Below are positions 6,956 to 15,144 of a stretch of 34,415 nucleotides of DNA, one piece after another. This DNA is from Rhodospirillaceae bacterium (GTDB lineage: Bacteria; Pseudomonadota; Alphaproteobacteria; Rhodospirillales; Casp-alpha2), in the NCBI GenBank assembly GCA_002706405.1, contig PALN01000079.1, forward strand, positions 1 to 34,415. Reading direction: 5' to 3'. The notes under the pieces are model-generated. The model had not been told where the DNA came from. It ran no database searches and saw only the letters and a list, made by a program, of their open reading frames with translations. Every line of letters starts with the position of its first letter. Within the stretch, counting starts at the first letter, position 1. The translations under genes were made by a program, and so were the position numbers.

Positions 6956-7332
6956 CGAAGGTCCTGTTTGTCAACGGCACCCTGATGCGCGGGCTGGCCT
7001 TGAACGGTAATCTCGAGGGCGCGGCCTTCCTGGGCGAAGCCCGGACCGTGCCTGAATACCGGCTTTATTCCATCGGCGACGTCCACCCCGGCATGTACAG
7101 GGTGGACGAGGGCGGGATTTCCGTTCCCGGTGAGATCTATGAAATGAGCGATGAGATTTGGGCCAAGGTCGAAGCCGGAGAGCCGCCGGGGCTGTACTGC
7201 GGGCCGGTCGAACTGGACGACGGGCGGGTTTTGGACGGAATTCTTTATCCCCGCGAGATGGCGGAAGGCAAACACAAGGACATCTCCGCATTCGGCGGCT
7301 GGCGGGAGTACGCGGCGACGCTCGGTTCCTGA
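6952..7332 (+). CDS. Stand-alone allophanate hydrolase C-domain-like protein
   Basis: The 126-residue protein resembles the C-terminal domain of allophanate hydrolase (AtzF_C/AH_C), a fold related to gamma-glutamylcyclotransferases. Supporting segments are VNGTLMRGLALNGNL near the start, YRLYSIGDVHPGMYRV, the conserved GG-x-SVPGEIYEM strand, EPPGLYCG, and the FGGWREY end. The amidase domain of a true allophanate hydrolase is absent. As a separate protein its reaction is not established. Its ATG overlaps the dioxygenase stop, so it probably acts on or with the same, possibly nitrogen-containing, metabolite. A gamma-glutamylcyclotransferase-like activity is an alternative. Confidence 0.78.
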   Translation: MTKVLFVNGTLMRGLALNGNLEGAAFLGEARTVPEYRLYSIGDVHPGMYRVDEGGISVPGEIYEMSDEIWAKVEAGEPPGLYCGPVELDDGRVLDGILYPREMAEGKHKDISAFGGWREYAATLGS

Positions 7333-7360
7333 GGTCGTAGGAAATTCCGCGGCCAAAGCC

Positions 7361-7388
7361 CTTGCGGCGGTCGCCCGGCAGCCTAGAT
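7361..7388 (+). promoter_or_regulatory. RpoH (heat-shock sigma) type promoter candidate for htpX
   Basis: CTTG (7361-7364) is followed after 17 bp by CCTAGAT (7382-7388). This fits the alphaproteobacterial RpoH pattern CTTG-N17/18-CYTATNT except for one base. It lies 61 bp before htpX, a known heat-shock gene in many bacteria. The same bases also read as TTGCGG-N16-TAGATA for the housekeeping sigma factor. Confidence 0.45.
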
Positions 7389-7449
7389 ATCTTCCAGAAC
7401 TTCGGCGTTCCCATGGGGGTGCGCCATTTCTTGGGCTAAGGACAAATCG

Positions 7450-8367
7450 ATGCTGCGGATTCTGCTGTTTCTCGGCACCAACCTGGCGATCGTCGCGCTG
7501 ATCAGCCTGACCTTCCGCCTGCTCGGGCTGGATGGCTTGTTGCAGGCCAATGGCGTCGATCTCAACATCAACGCGCTGGTCGTCTATTCGGCCGTCATCG
7601 GCTTTTCCGGCGCGCTGATCTCCCTGTTCCTGTCCAAGACCATGGCAAAGGCCGGGATGGGGGTGAAGGTCATCACCCGGCCGGCCAACCCGACGGAACA
7701 GTGGCTGGTCGATACGGTCACCCGGCAGGCCAAACAGGCCGGCATCGGCATGCCCGAGGTCGGGATTTTCGATCACGCCTCGCCCAATGCCTTCGCCACG
7801 GGCTGGAACCGCAACAACGCCCTGGTCGCCGTGTCCACGGGACTGTTGACGACCATGGACCGGAAAGAGGTCGAGGCCGTGCTGGGCCACGAGGTCGCGC
7901 ACGTCGCCAACGGCGACATGGTGACGCTGACCCTGATCCAGGGCGTGGTGAACACCTTTGTCATCTTCCTGTCGCGCATCGTCGGCCATTTGGTCGACCG
8001 TCTGGTGTTCAAGGTCGAGCGCGGCCACGGCCCGGCGTTCTGGATCGTCTCAATGATCGCCCAGTTCGTGTTCGGCATCGCCGCCATGATGATCGTCATG
8101 TGGTTCTCGCGCTGGCGCGAATTCCGTGCCGATAAAGGCGGGGCGGAGCTTGCCGGCCGGCGCAACATGATCAACGCGCTGAAGGCCCTGCAAGCGGCCC
8201 ACGACACCCCGCCCATGCCCGATGAAATGAGGGCCTTCGCCATCAACGCCGGGCGCATGCAGGCGGCCTTTTCCAGCCATCCGCCCCTGGCTGAGCGCAT
8301 CCGGGCGCTGGAGCAGATGGAAGGTGCGGACGCGCAGCCGGCGCGGCCCCGTCGGCCCAGGCGCTGA
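7450..8367 (+). CDS. htpX: Membrane zinc metalloprotease HtpX
   Basis: The 305-residue inner-membrane M48 protease degrades misfolded membrane proteins in concert with FtsH. Two N-terminal membrane spans (about 5-25 and 42-62) precede the zinc site HEVAH at 147-151, with the third ligand Glu224 in EFRADKGGA. Two more hydrophobic segments (about 158-182 and 197-219) lie between them, as in other HtpX proteins. The ATG has an AAGGAC site at good spacing. The C-terminus ends in a basic, proline-rich tail (ARPRRPRR). A heat-shock-like promoter lies upstream and a bidirectional terminator follows the stop. Confidence 0.93.
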   Translation: MLRILLFLGTNLAIVALISLTFRLLGLDGLLQANGVDLNINALVVYSAVIGFSGALISLFLSKTMAKAGMGVKVITRPANPTEQWLVDTVTRQAKQAGIGMPEVGIFDHASPNAFATGWNRNNALVAVSTGLLTTMDRKEVEAVLGHEVAHVANGDMVTLTLIQGVVNTFVIFLSRIVGHLVDRLVFKVERGHGPAFWIVSMIAQFVFGIAAMMIVMWFSRWREFRADKGGAELAGRRNMINALKALQAAHDTPPMPDEMRAFAINAGRMQAAFSSHPPLAERIRALEQMEGADAQPARPRRPRR

Positions 8368-8379
8368 CCGCCTAAAAAC

Positions 8380-8403
8380 AAAGGGCGGCAGAGGCCGCTC
8401 TTT
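8380..8403. terminator. Bidirectional intrinsic terminator between convergent genes
   Basis: AAAGGGCGGC (8380-8389) pairs with GCCGCTCTTT (8394-8403) around AGAG, with one G-T pair. On the minus strand it is followed by TTTGTTTTTAGG, so it best ends the metal-dependent hydrolase gene. On the plus strand the hairpin ends in TTTG after htpX. Confidence 0.7.
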
Positions 8404-8427
8404 GCCATTCCAACTCTGATTTCCGAT

Positions 8428-9264
8428 CTACTTTCCGAAGGTCTTCTCGTCCCCCGGCTGCATGACCACGACCTCGGTCTTGGCCCCCATGTCGGCGAGC
8501 TGTTTTTTCAGCTCGTCCGGCGTGCCCTTCAAAGGCGGGAAGGTGCCGTAATGCATGGGCATCGCGGTCGCGGGTTTGAGGAACTTGCTGAGCGCATAGG
8601 CCGCGTGGCGGGGGTCCATGGTGAACCAGCCGCCGATGCAGATCAGCACCAGGTCCGGCTTGTACAGGTCCTGGATCAGTTCCATGTCCTTGAACACGCC
8701 GCTGTCGCCCGTGTGATAGATGGTATAGCCGTCTTCCAGCTTGATCACATAGCCCGCGGGCTCGCCGCCCGGATAGATGCCTTCCTTGCCGGCGGCGTCC
8801 TTGCTGACGATCTCCGACGAATGCTCCGCATGGGTCATGGTGACAGTGATGTCCGGGCCGATGGGATTGATCGGGCCGGATTTATTGAAGCGAACCAGTT
8901 GCTTGCCGTCGACCATGCCGAGGATGCGCAGGGTATGGCCCATGTCGGCGTTCACGCCGACCTTGGCGCCGGTCATCTTGGCCAGTTCCGCCGTGTCGCC
9001 CAGGTGATCGCCATGGCCGTGGGTGACCAGGATCAGGTCGACATTGCCGATTTTCGACAGGTCCTTGTCATCGGCCGGCGTTTTCGGGTTCTTGGTGATG
9101 AAGGGATCGATCACGATCACCTTGCCGCCCGGCGTCTTGATGCGGAAGGCGGCCTGTCCGTACCATTTGACCTCGGCCGCCTGGGCGTCCTTGGCCGGGC
9201 CGGCGGCCCAGGCGAAACCGGCGATCAACGCGCCGATCACGGTCGTCGTCAGTAAGCGTTTCAT
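8428..9264 (-). CDS. Exported metal-dependent hydrolase (metallo-beta-lactamase fold, UPF0173-like)
   Basis: The 278-residue protein starts with a typical Sec signal peptide (MKRLLTTTVIGALIAGFAWA, likely cleaved near AQA-AEV at 29/30). A metallo-beta-lactamase fold of the UPF0173 group follows. Metal-binding motifs are THGHGDHLGD (81-90), THAEHS, YHTGDSG and MHYGTFP. Family members are usually cytoplasmic and of unknown substrate; the signal peptide puts this one in the periplasm. The ATG at 9264 gives a normal signal peptide and has GGGAGAA upstream; the longer TTG start would add a non-signal-like lead. It is divergent from tag and converges on htpX. Confidence 0.85.
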   Translation of the reverse strand: MKRLLTTTVIGALIAGFAWAAGPAKDAQAAEVKWYGQAAFRIKTPGGKVIVIDPFITKNPKTPADDKDLSKIGNVDLILVTHGHGDHLGDTAELAKMTGAKVGVNADMGHTLRILGMVDGKQLVRFNKSGPINPIGPDITVTMTHAEHSSEIVSKDAAGKEGIYPGGEPAGYVIKLEDGYTIYHTGDSGVFKDMELIQDLYKPDLVLICIGGWFTMDPRHAAYALSKFLKPATAMPMHYGTFPPLKGTPDELKKQLADMGAKTEVVVMQPGDEKTFGK

Positions 9265-9411
9265 GACTGAATGTTCTCCCAAAAGGGCAGGGGGTATCCC
9301 CGCGTGGTGCAGAGCGTGCCATAGAACCGGAACGCCGCAAAGGCCCCTTCATAAGGCTTGACGAATACGGAACATAATGCGAACACATGAGGCGTAACGG
9401 AGGAGCTTGCC

Positions 9412-10011
9412 ATGACGGTAACGGGTGAAGACGGGCGCAAGCGCTGCCGCTGGGTCGGCCAGGGCAAAGACTTTTACGAGGCCTATCACGACGCCGAATG
9501 GGGTGTTCCCGTGCACGACGACCGCCACCATTTCGAGATGCTGAATCTGGAGGGTGCGCAGGCGGGGCTGAGCTGGGAAACGATCTTAAAAAAACGCGAT
9601 AACTACAAGAAATTATTTAATGATTTCGACCCCGTGACATGCGCCAAGATGACCGATGTCAAGCTGGAAAAGCTCCTTACCGACCCCGGCATCATTCGCA
9701 ACCGGCTGAAGGTTTACGGCGTGCGCAAAAACGCCCTGGCGTTCCTCAAGGTGCAGGAAGAGTTCGGCTCTTTCGATGCCTACGTCTGGGCCTTCGTCGG
9801 CGGCAAGCCGATTGACGGCCGGCGCAAAGGCATGGGCGACGTGCCGGCGACCACGGCGGAAAGCGACGCGCTTTCGAAGGATCTGAAGAAACGCGGCTTC
9901 ACCTTCGTCGGCTCCACCATCGTCTATGCCTACATGCAGGCGGCGGGGCTGGTGAACGACCATGTGGCCGACTGCTTCCGCTATCAGCCGTGCAAGGCGC
10001 TCGGCGGCTGA
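9412..10011 (+). CDS. tag: DNA-3-methyladenine glycosylase I
   Basis: The 199-residue protein removes 3-methyladenine from alkylated DNA, starting base excision repair. It has the Tag signature at the N-terminus (RCRWV, YHDAEWGVPVHDD) and LEGAQAGLSWETILKKR, with Glu47 in the position of the conserved active-site glutamate. The zinc snap is complete: Cys12, His26, His184 and Cys188. Length matches the family. GGAGGAG lies 7 bases before the ATG. It is divergently placed from the exported hydrolase and seems monocistronic, with 173 bp before the next gene. No Ada or AlkB gene is nearby. Confidence 0.95.
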   Translation: MTVTGEDGRKRCRWVGQGKDFYEAYHDAEWGVPVHDDRHHFEMLNLEGAQAGLSWETILKKRDNYKKLFNDFDPVTCAKMTDVKLEKLLTDPGIIRNRLKVYGVRKNALAFLKVQEEFGSFDAYVWAFVGGKPIDGRRKGMGDVPATTAESDALSKDLKKRGFTFVGSTIVYAYMQAAGLVNDHVADCFRYQPCKALGG

Positions 10012-10079
10012 TCCGGTGCGTTGTCGCGTAACGACTGTGCGGTCGTTTCCAGGGTGTTCATGGCACAGACAGCCTATGG

Positions 10080-10108
10080 TTGACGTCTCGGCACCGGGGT
10101 AGACCTAT
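10080..10108 (+). promoter_or_regulatory. Weak candidate promoter for the PhnD-like/hybrid kinase operon
   Basis: TTGACG (10080-10085) is a near-perfect -35, followed after 17 bp by ACCTAT (10103-10108), about 77 bp upstream of the binding-protein gene. The -10 is weak. TACTAT at 10139-10144 is an alternative -10 without a clear -35. Confidence 0.25.
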
Positions 10109-10184
10109 GGCCTACTGCCCATGCGGCGGTGGCTGGTGTACTATTTTATGTCGTGATAATTGGCAAACCGGTCCGGAGATGATG

Positions 10185-11018
10185 ATGGCGATACGATCCC
10201 GCTTGAGGGTTCTGCTTTTTCTGTGTGCTCTGTTGATCGCGCCCGGCTCGCTGAAAGCGGCCTATGTCTGGTCGGTCGTCCCGCAATATTCCGGTATTGC
10301 CGTCCATCGGGATTGGACGCCGCTACTGAACCATCTGACAAAGGTCACCGGCGCCGATTTCACGCTCAAAATCTACGACACGATTCCGAAGTTCGAGTTG
10401 GGCTTTTTGGACGGTGCGCCGGATTTTGCCTACATGAATCCCTATCACGCGGTCATGGCCCATCGAATGCAGGGCTATCTCCCCATCGTCCGCAGCGACA
10501 AGCGCAAGTTGCAGGGCATTCTTGTCGTGCGCAAGGACAGCGGGATCGATACCGTGCAGGATCTGGATGGCAAGCAGATCGCCTTTCCGTCTCCGAATGC
10601 ATTTGCGGCGGCGCTTTATATGCGTGCCTTGCTGACGGAAAAGGAACGTATCCAGTTCACGCCGGTTTATTCGGGAACGCATAGCAACGCCTATCGTTTC
10701 ACCTTGACCGGCAAGACGGACGCATCCGGCGCCGTTATCCGGACACTGTTGAAGGAGCGGCCGGAGGTTCAACAGGCGTTGAAAACCATTTATTCGACGC
10801 CGAAATACCCGTCCCATCCGCTTACCGTTCATCCCCGCGTGCCGCAGGACGTGCGGACCGCCGTTCAGAAAGCGATCCTTGCCCTCAACGACACCGAGGA
10901 AGGGCGCAGCCTGTTGAAGCCCATCCTGCTGTCGGCGGCGATCGCTGCGGACTACGACAGGGACTACCAGCCGCTTGAGTTGCTTAAACTGGAGCAATAT
11001 TGGGTTGTTCATAAGTAG
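10185..11018 (+). CDS. PhnD-like periplasmic binding protein, sensor-associated
   Basis: The 277-residue protein has a Sec signal peptide (MAIRSRLRVLLFLCALLIAP, likely cut after LKA at 25). It then has the two-lobed fold of phosphate/phosphite/phosphonate-binding proteins (PhnD type): PQYSGIAVHRDW, the conserved FAYMNPYHAVMAH in the first lobe, GKQIAFPSPNAFAA in the hinge region, and GKTDASGAVIRTLL. In a transporter such a protein delivers ligand to an ABC permease, but none is encoded nearby. Its gene overlaps the start of a hybrid sensor kinase, so the protein probably presents a ligand to that kinase. The third of three consecutive ATGs (10185) is used because GGAG at 10175 has the best spacing. 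The ligand is unknown. Confidence 0.85.
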   Translation: MAIRSRLRVLLFLCALLIAPGSLKAAYVWSVVPQYSGIAVHRDWTPLLNHLTKVTGADFTLKIYDTIPKFELGFLDGAPDFAYMNPYHAVMAHRMQGYLPIVRSDKRKLQGILVVRKDSGIDTVQDLDGKQIAFPSPNAFAAALYMRALLTEKERIQFTPVYSGTHSNAYRFTLTGKTDASGAVIRTLLKERPEVQQALKTIYSTPKYPSHPLTVHPRVPQDVRTAVQKAILALNDTEEGRSLLKPILLSAAIAADYDRDYQPLELLKLEQYWVVHK

Positions 11019-13371
11019 TCCTTTGCGATGGTGGTCCGGTCTTCGCCTCCATAGTCAGCTGACGATCGCAGGGTCGATGGTCCTGCTGGTCACCATGACC
11101 GTCACGGCATGGTTCACCACCGGCATCGAAATCAGAAAAATGGAACGGGCCCTTGAACGGGAAATGGTCGCCATGAGCAACACGGTTGCCTTGGCGAGCA
11201 GCTACATGGTGGTCACGAACAAGCTGGATGAAATTGAGACCCTGCTCATCCAGTCCGTGAAGCTCCCTAGCTTGAAGTCGTTGGGAATATGGGGCGCGAA
11301 CGGCGTGTCCATGTCCTTCGTGACGGTCAATGACAAGGGCGAGGAAGAAGTCCGGTTCGATGCCGGCCCGATCGACCCGTCGCAATTGGACGAGACGGCG
11401 CCGACGGTCTCATATTCGAAATCCCATAGGACCATGGAGATTTGGCACCCGATCCGCAGCGCCGACACGATCGGCTGGCTAAAGTCGGAAATCGACATGG
11501 GGAACCTTCGCGCTTTGCAGAATGATGCGGTTTTGTGGAACGCCGCCGGCGTGCTCGCCACCGTTCTGATTAACGTATTGGCGTTGCTGCTGTTGCTGCG
11601 GGTCTCTGCGCGCAAGTTGTCGCTCGCGGTCGATTTCGCCGGCGAATTGACGTCGGCGTCGGGAAAGCAGCTTGATACGACTGGGGCCTCGAAGGAAACC
11701 CAGGACCTCATTGACGCCCTGAACAAGTCATCCAGAACCCTCCACCAGAAGACCGTGGCCTTGCTGGACAGCAATCAGGAATTGGCGCGCGCCAACAAGG
11801 CGAAGTCCGAATTCCTTGCCGCGATGAGTCACGAAATCCGAACGCCGATGACGGCCATCATGGGGTTCTCGGATATCTTGCTGAAGGACCCGCTGCCGGG
11901 GAATGCGAAACACAAGATCGGAAAGATCAAGGACGCGACGCGGTCCCTGTTAAGCATCATCAACGACATCCTCGATATTTCCAAGTTGGACGCCGGCAAA
12001 ATGGAGCCCGAACACCTGGATTTCCATTTGCCGTCGTTGATCCAGGAGGTGATCGGCCTGTTCGAGGAGAAACGGTCAGGCCGGCGCGCCAGGGACTTAA
12101 CGCTTGAGGCCGTTTTTTCGGATAGCTGTCCGCAGGCCATTCGCTCCGACCCCACAAGACTTCGGCAGATTTTGGTCAACCTCGTCGGGAACGCGATGAA
12201 ATTCACTCAAGAGGGCGGGGTGTCCGTCGAATGCGGGGCCATCATTGGTGAGGATGGTGGAAATTATCTTCACATCGCCGTTCGCGACACCGGCATCGGC
12301 ATCCAGCAGGAGGTTCTGTCCTCGCTGTTTCTGGAGTTTTCTCAAGGGGATGCATCCATCTCCCGGCGGTTTGAGGGAACGGGGCTTGGGTTGGCGATCT
12401 GCAAGCGCCTGGTCGAGCTGATGGGGGGGCGGATCGGTGTCGACAGCGAATACGGCACAGGAAGCACGTTTTGGTTCACGATTCCGTTTGTTCCGGCCCA
12501 GACCGATGTTTCGACTTACGAGAAGAAGAGCAACGACGCGCCGGCGAATTTCAAGGCAAGGCGGAAACTCAACCTTCTTCTTGCCGAAGATACGGAACTT
12601 AATCAGGAAATATTCAGAACGATCCTCGAGGGCCTCGGCCATCACGTCGCCATCGCCAATGACGGGCGGGAGGCCGTGACCATGCAGGAAAGCGGGGCGT
12701 ACGACCTGATCCTCATGGACATCCGCATGCCGGTCATGTCCGGGGTGGACGCGACCCGCCTGATCCGCGGAACGCCGGGCGCGAAAGGGAAGGTGCCGAT
12801 CATTGCGTTGACGGCCGACGTCATGGAGGAAAGCAAGGTCGCCTACGCTGATGCGGGGATGAACGGGGTGGTGGCGAAACCGGTCGAGGTTCCCAAATTG
12901 CTTCTGGCCATGGACGAGGCCTGTGGCGAAACCATCCACGAAGTCGTCACCGCTTCACTGAAACCGGCGGAGGCTGCGCCGGCCGGACCACAGGCGTCTC
13001 AACCTCCGGACGGTGACAACAATTTGCCAATGGAAATTCCGGGCATGGACCTGCCGGCCGCATTGGAGATGGTGCGCGGAAACGAAAAGCTTCTTCGCGG
13101 GCTGTTGATCAAGTTCCGGGAAGGGTATTCGACCTACGCCGAGGACATCGAAAGCGCCTTGGCGGAAGGCAAAGTTGAAGAGGCCAAGCGCATGGCCCAT
13201 AGCCTCAAGGGCGTGAGCGGCACCTTGAAGGCGGAACGCGTATATTTATCCGCCTGTACGCTCGACGATGCCTTGCGCGACAGCGCGGACCCGTCCGAAA
13301 TATCGCTTCTTGTGTCCGACCTGTCCCAGGCCCTTGCCGAAATCCAGGCATCCCTTCATTCCGCTTTGTGA
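11005..13371 (+). CDS. Hybrid sensor histidine kinase with REC and Hpt domains
   Basis: The protein has about 788 residues. A membrane span (about 19-40) is followed by a periplasmic region (41-177), a second span (178-199) and a HAMP-like coiled linker. HisKA follows with phospho-His276 (MSHEIRTPM), then HATPase (N-box Asn396, DTGIGI at 428, [12 protein letters not shown]). The receiver has acidic Glu528/Asp529, acceptor Asp572 (LMDIRMP), Thr603 and Lys625. A C-terminal Hpt has His732 (MAHSLKG). It thus carries a His-Asp-His relay that needs a separate response regulator, and none is adjacent. There is no ATG in a suitable place; TTG at 11005 is preferred because GGAG lies 10 bases upstream. 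TTG at 10975 or 11023 remains possible. It overlaps the binding-protein gene by 14 bp. Confidence 0.9.
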   Translation: MFISSPLRWWSGLRLHSQLTIAGSMVLLVTMTVTAWFTTGIEIRKMERALEREMVAMSNTVALASSYMVVTNKLDEIETLLIQSVKLPSLKSLGIWGANGVSMSFVTVNDKGEEEVRFDAGPIDPSQLDETAPTVSYSKSHRTMEIWHPIRSADTIGWLKSEIDMGNLRALQNDAVLWNAAGVLATVLINVLALLLLLRVSARKLSLAVDFAGELTSASGKQLDTTGASKETQDLIDALNKSSRTLHQKTVALLDSNQELARANKAKSEFLAAMSHEIRTPMTAIMGFSDILLKDPLPGNAKHKIGKIKDATRSLLSIINDILDISKLDAGKMEPEHLDFHLPSLIQEVIGLFEEKRSGRRARDLTLEAVFSDSCPQAIRSDPTRLRQILVNLVGNAMKFTQEGGVSVECGAIIGEDGGNYLHIAVRDTGIGIQQEVLSSLFLEFSQGDASISRRFEGTGLGLAICKRLVELMGGRIGVDSEYGTGSTFWFTIPFVPAQTDVSTYEKKSNDAPANFKARRKLNLLLAEDTELNQEIFRTILEGLGHHVAIANDGREAVTMQESGAYDLILMDIRMPVMSGVDATRLIRGTPGAKGKVPIIALTADVMEESKVAYADAGMNGVVAKPVEVPKLLLAMDEACGETIHEVVTASLKPAEAAPAGPQASQPPDGDNNLPMEIPGMDLPAALEMVRGNEKLLRGLLIKFREGYSTYAEDIESALAEGKVEEAKRMAHSLKGVSGTLKAERVYLSACTLDDALRDSADPSEISLLVSDLSQALAEIQASLHSAL

Positions 13372-13467
13372 GCGGGCAAGGAAGAGCAATCCGTCTTCGC
13401 TCGCCGTGACGGCATCGGCACCGTCCGCCAACTCGACCCGCGCCGGCCAATGATCCGAAAGCTTCCC

Positions 13468-14226
13468 TTACCCAGCCGCGTCCGACGGGGTATTCACCGC
13501 CAGGAAATCGCGGATGTGGTTCAGGGCCAGGGCGATCTTTCGGTCGTTCTCTTTCCAGGGATAGAGGCTGACTTGCGCGTTGGGCGCGAGGAGCGCCGTT
13601 TCCATCGCCGTCGCGTAGGGGTGGGCCGGGATGTCGTCCGGCAGGACCAGGACGGGCGTTTGGCAGTTGCGCACGAAATCGCGGTCGACGGTGAACACGA
13701 AATCGGCGCGCTTCGTGTACATGGTGTCGAGGAACTCCGTGATCTTTTCCAGGGGGATGTCGGGCCGCTGCTTCATGAACGTCGGCGCCCAGCCCTTGAG
13801 GGCATTTTTGACGTAAATGTCGGGGTGGCTCGACGTATAGCCGCTGGGGTGCACCAGGGTTGCCGCGACGACCCGATCGCCGACATGTTTCAGAAGATTC
13901 CAGATCATCGGTCCGGCGATGCAGAACCCCATGACCATGAAGCGGTCGATACCGAGCTGGTCCAGCAACGCCAGCTGATCATCGACGAAGCCGTCCCAGG
14001 TGCGTTCGATTTCCAACGGACCCACTGTCCCGCCAGTATTCGCGTTCCGCAGATCGAGCGCGATCACGCGGTAGGTGCTGCTGAATTCCTCAAGCGGATT
14101 AAAGGGATGATTGGCAAGACCGGCGATCGTCGCGTTCAGGCCGCCGCCGGGAAGAACCAACAGGGGAAAGCCGGAACCGGCTTCTTCGTAGTGGATCGTT
14201 ACGGGGCCGTTTTTGAATGTCGGCAT
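13468..14226 (-). CDS. Alpha/beta hydrolase with Cys nucleophile
   Basis: The 252-residue cytoplasmic alpha/beta hydrolase contains the oxyanion region VLPGGGLNAT, the strand RVIALDLRNANTGG, and a nucleophile elbow GFCIAG in which Cys102 replaces the usual serine, as in dienelactone hydrolase. A likely acid is Asp197 or Asp198 (VLPDDIPAH), and His237 (LNHIRDF) is the candidate base. The substrate is unknown. The protein could be a lactone or thioester hydrolase, or a serine-type enzyme with altered chemistry. AGGGAAC precedes the ATG. It lies 23 bp downstream of xthA on the same strand, probably in one transcript, although no functional link is obvious. It converges with the hybrid kinase gene. 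Confidence 0.83.
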   Translation of the reverse strand: MPTFKNGPVTIHYEEAGSGFPLLVLPGGGLNATIAGLANHPFNPLEEFSSTYRVIALDLRNANTGGTVGPLEIERTWDGFVDDQLALLDQLGIDRFMVMGFCIAGPMIWNLLKHVGDRVVAATLVHPSGYTSSHPDIYVKNALKGWAPTFMKQRPDIPLEKITEFLDTMYTKRADFVFTVDRDFVRNCQTPVLVLPDDIPAHPYATAMETALLAPNAQVSLYPWKENDRKIALALNHIRDFLAVNTPSDAAG

Positions 14227-14249
14227 GTGCGGTGTTCCCTAATGCGTCG

Positions 14250-15050
14250 TCAATCCGCCAACTCGATCCACACCGGCGTGTGGTCCGAGGGCTTTTCCTT
14301 GCCGCGCGGCGTCTTGTCGATGTCGCAGGCAACCAGCCGGTCCGCCGCCTGGGGCGACAGCAAATGGTGGTCGATGCGCAGCCCGTTGTCTTTCTGCCAG
14401 GCCCCGGCGGTGTAATCCCAATAGCTGTATTGATGCACACCCGGGTTGAGGGCCGTGAAGGCCTCGGTCAAGCCCAGGTTCAGGAGCGTGCGGAAGCGCG
14501 CCCGGCTTTCCGGGCGGCACAGCGCATCGTCGGCGAACTTCACCGGATCGTAGACGTCTGCGTCCGTCGGGCAGATGTTGTAATCGCCGCCCAGAACGAA
14601 GGCGTCTTCGGTCTTCAACAGGTCCTTGGCATGGGCGACCAGCCTGTCCATCCAGCCGAGCTTGTAGGTGAACTTCTCGTGGTCGCCGCCGTTTTCGTCG
14701 CGCGTCGGGTTGCCGTTGGGAAGGTAGATGGAGGCGACGCGCACCGGCCGCTCGCCGCTGTCGATCACGGCCTCGAGATAGCGGGCCTGTTCATCGCCGT
14801 CGTCGCCGGGCAGGGCGGTCAATTGTACATCCATCGGGTGTTTGGAGAGGATCGCGACGCCGTTGTAGGTCTTCTGGCCCGACACCGCGACGTTGTAGCC
14901 CAGGTCTTCGATCTCCAGGCGCGGGAAGCCGTCTTCCTGGCATTTCAGTTCCTGCAGCAGGGCGACGTCGGGCTGGAAGTCGGCCAGCCATTCCTGCACC
15001 CGGGGCAGGCGGGCCTTTATCGAGTTGACGTTCCAAGTTGCTATTTTCAT
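14250..15050 (-). CDS. xthA: Exodeoxyribonuclease III (AP endonuclease)
   Basis: The 266-residue enzyme belongs to the EEP nuclease superfamily; it cuts DNA at abasic sites and degrades 3' ends during base excision repair. It begins with the typical MKIATWNVNSIKARL. Catalytic motifs include LLQELKCQE (Glu for metal), SIYLPNGNP, GGDYNICPTDADV, and the C-terminal RIDHHLLS and SDHTPVWIEL with the catalytic Asp-His. The ATG at 15050 matches family starts; an open frame further upstream crosses a terminator hairpin and is not used. The ribosome site is weak. Only about 38 bp separate the ATG from the terminator T-run of the upstream erpA gene, so the promoter must be very close or expression relies on read-through. 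Confidence 0.95.
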   Translation of the reverse strand: MKIATWNVNSIKARLPRVQEWLADFQPDVALLQELKCQEDGFPRLEIEDLGYNVAVSGQKTYNGVAILSKHPMDVQLTALPGDDGDEQARYLEAVIDSGERPVRVASIYLPNGNPTRDENGGDHEKFTYKLGWMDRLVAHAKDLLKTEDAFVLGGDYNICPTDADVYDPVKFADDALCRPESRARFRTLLNLGLTEAFTALNPGVHQYSYWDYTAGAWQKDNGLRIDHHLLSPQAADRLVACDIDKTPRGKEKPSDHTPVWIELAD

Positions 15051-15088
15051 GGCCAGGTCGCGATCTTCAAGGCTCAGGCACTCCCAAT

Positions 15089-15116
15089 GAAAAAAGGCCC
15101 GCGGATGCGCGGGCCT
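15089..15116 (-). terminator. Intrinsic terminator after erpA
   Basis: A perfect 9-bp stem (15095-15103 with 15108-15116, loop GATG) is followed on the minus strand by six T residues (15094-15089). It lies about 29 bp after the erpA stop and 38 bp before the xthA start. Confidence 0.85.
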
Positions 15117-15144
15117 CTCTCGTAACACGAAACGCCGGAGGCGG

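Noticed and set aside
9358-9378. TTGACG and CATAAT upstream of tag
   Set aside because: Each looks good alone but they are only 9 bp apart, too close for one promoter.
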